64,000 nt of DNA from Prevotellaceae bacterium UBA2448 (GTDB lineage Bacteria; Bacteroidota; Bacteroidia; Bacteroidales; Bacteroidaceae): NCBI GenBank assembly GCA_002342585.1, contig DDQG01000006.1, positions 17,523 to 81,522 on the forward strand. The letters are read 5' to 3'. The notes beneath the pieces are model-generated. The model had not been told where the DNA came from, searched no databases, and was given only the letters and a program-made list of their open reading frames with translations. The position numbers and the translations under genes are program-made. Positions 60,369 to 64,000 of this stretch are shown here, piece by piece (position 1 is the first letter of the stretch; every line of letters begins with the position of its first letter).

Positions 60369-62351
60369 ATGACAACAAAGTTAGATTCAAAAATACCTGA
60401 GGGACCAGTTGCTGAGAAATGGTCGAACTATAAGGCACATCAGCGTTTGGTAAACCCAAAGAATAAGCTCAAGCTCGATGTTATTGTAGTTGGTACAGGT
60501 CTGGCAGGTGCCAGTGCAGCCGCTTCATTGGCAGAAATGGGCTTCAACGTAAAGAACTTCTGCATTCAGGACTCTCCACGCCGTGCACACTCTATCGCAG
60601 CACAGGGAGGTATCAATGCAGCAAAGAACTACCAGAACGACGGCGACTCTGTTTACCGCCTCTTCTACGACACAGTGAAGGGTGGTGACTACCGTGCTCG
60701 CGAAGCAAACGTATATCGTCTTGCAGAAGTCAGCAACTCCATCATCGACCAGTGTGTGGCTCAGGGAGTTCCATTCGCACGTGAATATGGTGGCACACTC
60801 GCAAACCGTTCCTTCGGTGGTGCACAGGTAAGCCGTACATTCTATGCAAAGGGTCAGACCGGTCAGCAGCTTCTGCTCGGAGCTTACTCAGCCCTTTCTT
60901 GTCAGGTAAACGCAGGCAAAGTGCAGCTCTACACTCGTTACGAAATGCTCGACGTAGTAATCATCGACGGACGTGCTCGCGGTATCATCGCCAAGAACCT
61001 CGTAACTGGTAAACTTGAGCGCTTCTCTGCTAACGCTGTAGTAATCGCTACTGGTGGTTACGGAAACACATACTTCCTCTCTACCAACGCAATGGGCTGT
61101 AACGTCAGCGCAGCAATGTCTTGCTACCGCAAGGGTGCATTCTTCGCAAACCCATGCTACGTACAGATTCACCCTACTTGTATTCCTGTTCATGGCGACA
61201 AGCAGTCAAAGCTTACCCTTATGTCAGAGTCGCTCCGTAACGACGGTCGTATCTGGGTTCCAAAGAAACTCGAAGATGCAAAGGCTCTGCAGGCAGGTAC
61301 AAAACAGGGATATGAAATTCCGGAGGAAGACCGCGACTACTACCTCGAACGCCGTTACCCAGCATTCGGTAACCTCGTACCTCGCGACGTAGCCAGCCGT
61401 GCAGCTAAGGAGCGTTGCGACAAAGGCTTCGGAGTAAACAACACAGGTCTTGCCGTATTCCTCGACTTCTCAGAGTCAATCCAGCGCCTCGGCATCGACG
61501 TAATCCGTCAGCGTTATGGCAACCTCTTCGACATGTACGAAGAAATTACCGACGTAAACCCAGGTGAAAAGCGTATCACACGCGACGGCGTTGACTACTA
61601 CAATCCAATGATGATATTCCCAGCTATCCACTACACAATGGGTGGTATCTGGGTTGACTACGAACTGCAGACAACCATTCCAGGTCTGTTTGCTATTGGT
61701 GAATGTAACTTCTCCGACCACGGAGCAAACCGTCTCGGTGCATCAGCCCTCATGCAGGGACTTGCCGACGGATACTTCGTACTGCCATACACCATCCAGA
61801 ACTACCTTGCCGATCAGGCTATCTGGCCACGCATCTCTACCGACGCACCAGAATTTGCCGAGGTTGAAAAGGCAACAGAAGAGCGCATACAGAAACTCCT
61901 CAACATCAAGGGTAAGCGTTCAGTTGACTCCATCCACAAGGAACTCGGCCACATCTGCTGGGAATACATCGGAATGGGTCGTACAAAGGAAGGACTGGAG
62001 AAAGGTATCAAACTCATCGACGAACTCCGTAAGGAATTCGATACTAACCTCTTCATCCCAGGCGATCGCGAAGGCATGAACATCGAACTCGATAAGGCTA
62101 TCCACCTCGATGACTTCATCACAATGGGTAAGCTCATTGCCTACGACGCCCTCTCTCGTGAAGAGTCTTGTGGTGGTCACTTCCGCGAAGAACACCAGAC
62201 AGAAGAAGGCGAAGCAAAGCGCGACGACAAGAACTTCTTCTACGTTGGCTGTTGGAAGTACCAGGGCAGCGACAACGTTCCACCTACCCTCATCAAGGAA
62301 CCACTCGAATACGAAGCAATTAAGGTACAAACACGTAACTACAAGAACTAA
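60369..62351 (+). CDS. frdA: fumarate reductase/succinate dehydrogenase flavoprotein subunit
   Basis: A 660-residue catalytic subunit that reduces fumarate to succinate (or the reverse). FAD binding begins VVGTGLAGASAAASLAEMG, and His74 in HSIAAQGG is the covalent FAD attachment site. HPTCIPVHGD and the arginine-rich RYPAFGNLVPRDVASR form the dicarboxylate site. It lies 20 nt after frdC and 5 nt before frdB. Confidence 0.97.
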   Translation: MTTKLDSKIPEGPVAEKWSNYKAHQRLVNPKNKLKLDVIVVGTGLAGASAAASLAEMGFNVKNFCIQDSPRRAHSIAAQGGINAAKNYQNDGDSVYRLFYDTVKGGDYRAREANVYRLAEVSNSIIDQCVAQGVPFAREYGGTLANRSFGGAQVSRTFYAKGQTGQQLLLGAYSALSCQVNAGKVQLYTRYEMLDVVIIDGRARGIIAKNLVTGKLERFSANAVVIATGGYGNTYFLSTNAMGCNVSAAMSCYRKGAFFANPCYVQIHPTCIPVHGDKQSKLTLMSESLRNDGRIWVPKKLEDAKALQAGTKQGYEIPEEDRDYYLERRYPAFGNLVPRDVASRAAKERCDKGFGVNNTGLAVFLDFSESIQRLGIDVIRQRYGNLFDMYEEITDVNPGEKRITRDGVDYYNPMMIFPAIHYTMGGIWVDYELQTTIPGLFAIGECNFSDHGANRLGASALMQGLADGYFVLPYTIQNYLADQAIWPRISTDAPEFAEVEKATEERIQKLLNIKGKRSVDSIHKELGHICWEYIGMGRTKEGLEKGIKLIDELRKEFDTNLFIPGDREGMNIELDKAIHLDDFITMGKLIAYDALSREESCGGHFREEHQTEEGEAKRDDKNFFYVGCWKYQGSDNVPPTLIKEPLEYEAIKVQTRNYKN

Positions 62352-62356
62352 TCACC

Positions 62357-63124
62357 ATGGCAGAAAAAGTTTTGAAACAATTCACAGTTAAATACTGGAA
62401 GCAGAACGGTCCTAAGGACGCTAATGCTCATTTTGAAGAGAAAGTAATGAAGGACATCCCTGGTGATACTTCGTTCCTCGAGATGCTCGACATCCTCAAC
62501 GAACAACTCATCGAAGAGGGAAAAGAACCATTCGTGTTTGACCACGACTGCCGCGAAGGAATCTGCGGTATGTGCTCTCTCTACATCAACGGTACTCCAC
62601 ACGGAAAGACAGAACGCGGAGCAACAACCTGTCAGCTCTACATGCGTAAATTCAACGACGGCGACGTAATCACTATCGAACCTTGGCGCTCAGCCGGATT
62701 CCCTGTCATCAAAGACTGTATGGTCGATCGTTCTGCATTCGACAAAATCATGCAGGCAGGTGGCTACACCACAGTACGCACAGGAGCTCCACAGGATGCC
62801 AACGCCATCCTTATCTCCAAGGAAGACGCCGACGAAGCAATGGACTGCGCCAGCTGTATCGGTTGCGGTGCCTGCGTAGCAGCATGTAAGAACGGTTCTG
62901 CAATGCTCTTCGTCAGCTCTAAGGTATCACAGCTTGCCCTCCTCCCACAGGGACGCATCGAGGCAGCTCGTCGTGCCAAGTCAATGGTAGCCAAGATGGA
63001 CGAACTCGGATTCGGTAACTGCACCAACACACGCGCTTGCGAAGCCGTATGTCCAAAGTGCGAAACCATCGCCAATATCGCCCGCCTCAACCGCGAATTC
63101 ATCAAAGCCAAATTTGCGGATTAG
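62357..63124 (+). CDS. frdB: fumarate reductase/succinate dehydrogenase iron-sulfur subunit
   Basis: A 255-residue subunit with the electron-transfer clusters. Cys65, Cys70, Cys73 and Cys92 (CREGICGMC ... C) bind [2Fe-2S]. The C-terminal domain has CASCIGCGACVAAC (Cys164, 167, 170, 173, 177) and a second group Cys222, 228, 232, 235 for the [4Fe-4S] and [3Fe-4S] clusters. It closes the operon, ahead of a clear terminator. Confidence 0.97.
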   Translation: MAEKVLKQFTVKYWKQNGPKDANAHFEEKVMKDIPGDTSFLEMLDILNEQLIEEGKEPFVFDHDCREGICGMCSLYINGTPHGKTERGATTCQLYMRKFNDGDVITIEPWRSAGFPVIKDCMVDRSAFDKIMQAGGYTTVRTGAPQDANAILISKEDADEAMDCASCIGCGACVAACKNGSAMLFVSSKVSQLALLPQGRIEAARRAKSMVAKMDELGFGNCTNTRACEAVCPKCETIANIARLNREFIKAKFAD

Positions 63125-63168
63125 CGAGTACAGAGCCAAGTTTACTTGAGCTATATACATAATGTTAT

Positions 63169-63202
63169 GAAGCCTATGCACACAGCATAGGCTTCTTTGT
63201 TT
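63169..63202 (+). terminator. intrinsic terminator after frdB
   Basis: GAAGCCTATGC (63169-63179) pairs exactly with GCATAGGCTTC (63185-63195), 5-nt loop, then TTTGTTTTT. Confidence 0.9.
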
Positions 63203-63241
63203 TTCGTTTTGGTTTAGCACCGAACAAAAAATAAAAAGCGC

Positions 63242-63265
63242 GTTGCAACTTTGCAACATTGCAAC
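63242..63265. repeat. three tandem NTTGCAAC units
   Basis: GTTGCAAC, TTTGCAAC and ATTGCAAC follow one another without a gap (8-nt period). Each is nearly palindromic around TTGCAA. It lies between the frdB and lysozyme terminators; function unknown. Confidence 0.6.
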
Positions 63266-63275
63266 AATTAAGGCA

Positions 63276-63310
63276 CAAAAAAAGCTGACCAGGCATTTAC
63301 CCTGTCAGCT
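63276..63310 (-). terminator. intrinsic terminator after the lysozyme gene
   Basis: AGCTGAC (63283-63289) pairs with GTCAGCT (63304-63310); AGG/CCT continue the stem past a one-base bulge. On the minus strand seven T follow. Confidence 0.82.
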
Positions 63311-63324
63311 CTTTCCGTTAATAG

Positions 63325-63966
63325 CTAATAGCCAACAGCCAACAGCTGTAAAACCCTAATGTATCTGCGTTTTCGGTTCTCCGCATCACTAAGGCTGCCA
63401 GTAACCTCCCTGGTGATAGCATCAATATCCCCCATGTCGGCAAACTGATTCAGGCGGTGCTCCTTCCAGAACCACATCGCACTCAGGATAGCAGCTGGGT
63501 AACGGCTCACATCTTCCGGCAACAGATTCATGCCGTACTCCACCATCGCAAACTCCAGAAACTGGAAATAATTATGATAGCCTGTCAGCATCAGGCATCC
63601 GCGTCCACGATAGCGAAACCCATCACCAGACAAATAATTTCCGTTACCCAACCGGTCTGCATAAACCGTATTGGCGAGTCTCTCCGGATTATGGGCACAC
63701 GCCACAGCACGTTCCCTGTTGAACCTCTTCGGCCACACCTGCATGATACGCTCTGCCGAGTAATTCAGATTCTCCTCCAGACTCTGCAGATACCCCGTCT
63801 CTGAAACTACCTGAGTCAGAAATGCTGCTGCCCTCAGTTCATTATCCAGTCCGAAATCTATTGCGTAAAAATTAAACTGCGAACAAAACTCTGCCAGTTT
63901 CTCTTCCGAAGTTGAAGAAGGCTTGCACACCTTCTTCAACATATCCAATGTCAATTTATAGTTCAT
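63325..63966 (-). CDS. glycoside hydrolase family 19 (chitinase-like lysozyme)
   Basis: A 213-residue enzyme of the phage-endolysin type GH19 group, expected to cleave peptidoglycan glycan strands. The catalytic glutamate regions are FLTQVVSETGYLQSLEENLNY (ETG) and the following SAERIMQVWPKRF; the domain then has YADRLGNGNYLSGDGF, RYRGRGCLMLTGYHNYFQF. No signal peptide, as in endolysins needing a holin. ATG 63966 is preferred over a TTG at 63975. It ends at its own terminator; what lies beyond 64 kb would show whether it belongs to a prophage or phage-tail-like element. Confidence 0.88.
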   Translation of the reverse strand: MNYKLTLDMLKKVCKPSSTSEEKLAEFCSQFNFYAIDFGLDNELRAAAFLTQVVSETGYLQSLEENLNYSAERIMQVWPKRFNRERAVACAHNPERLANTVYADRLGNGNYLSGDGFRYRGRGCLMLTGYHNYFQFLEFAMVEYGMNLLPEDVSRYPAAILSAMWFWKEHRLNQFADMGDIDAITREVTGSLSDAENRKRRYIRVLQLLAVGY

Positions 63967-64000
63967 AACTTTCAATTTTCAAATTGTAAATGTCAGGAGT

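Overview
The window reads as a Bacteroidales chromosome segment, most likely Prevotella or a close relative. The evidence is the promoter signature (TTTG, about 20 nt, TAnnTTTG) seen many times on both strands, the near absence of Shine-Dalgarno sequences, and Bacteroidetes-typical genes: a PorG-like barrel, several Skp/OmpH copies beside bamA, ATP-type PEP carboxykinase, a KorAB pair, a frdCAB complex and DUF4294, DUF6242 and DUF2795 proteins. I see no rRNA, tRNA, CRISPR array, insertion sequence or integrase.

Left part (1-35 kb), mostly conserved housekeeping genes. On the minus strand lie a GH3-family gene, an Ig-like lipoprotein and an S41 protease (cut by the window edge), then acpP, fabF and an RNase III gene fused to a HAD phosphatase. 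rpsO and a THUMP-like methyltransferase are on the plus strand. A 12-gene minus-strand run follows: DUF6242 lipoprotein, PorG-like barrel, uppS, bamA, three Skp/OmpH genes, murI, a two-subunit chromate-type transporter, a PfkB sugar kinase and a DEAD-box helicase. It links undecaprenyl-PP, glutamate racemisation and outer-membrane protein assembly. Then come korAB, a DUF4294/SpoU methyltransferase pair, a candidate small RNA with its own promoter and terminator, a HAD hydrolase and pckA.

Middle part (29-54 kb), a cell-surface polysaccharide region. It holds a GtrA flippase, a dolichol-phosphate-type GT2 and a polysaccharide deacetylase; two LTA-synthase-like alkaline-phosphatase-superfamily proteins; an MsbA-like ABC exporter; four other GT2, two GT32, one GT25 and one GT11 enzyme; two GT87-like membrane transferases, one fused to a formylglycine-generating-enzyme-like domain; a GT90 to galactofuranosyltransferase fusion; an LpxL-like acyltransferase; glf (UDP-galactopyranose mutase); and rfbB. 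glf and the putative galactofuranosyltransferase predict galactofuranose in the product. The block 35.3-39.8 kb is visibly more AT-rich than its surroundings.

Right part (54-64 kb). It contains a DUF2795 protein, a PduO-type corrinoid adenosyltransferase, a shortened methyltransferase-family relative, an AAA ATPase plus DUF4435 pair that recalls PARIS/OLD-type defence modules, an AraC regulator, an Lrp regulator with a small conserved-looking protein, the frdCAB fumarate reductase/succinate dehydrogenase operon, and a GH19 lysozyme at the edge.

The items most worth a second look are the 26.5 kb candidate small RNA, the GT87-FGE fusion, the RNase III-HAD fusion, the AAA/DUF4435 pair, and the RNA structures in the acpP-fabF gap and the rpsO leader.
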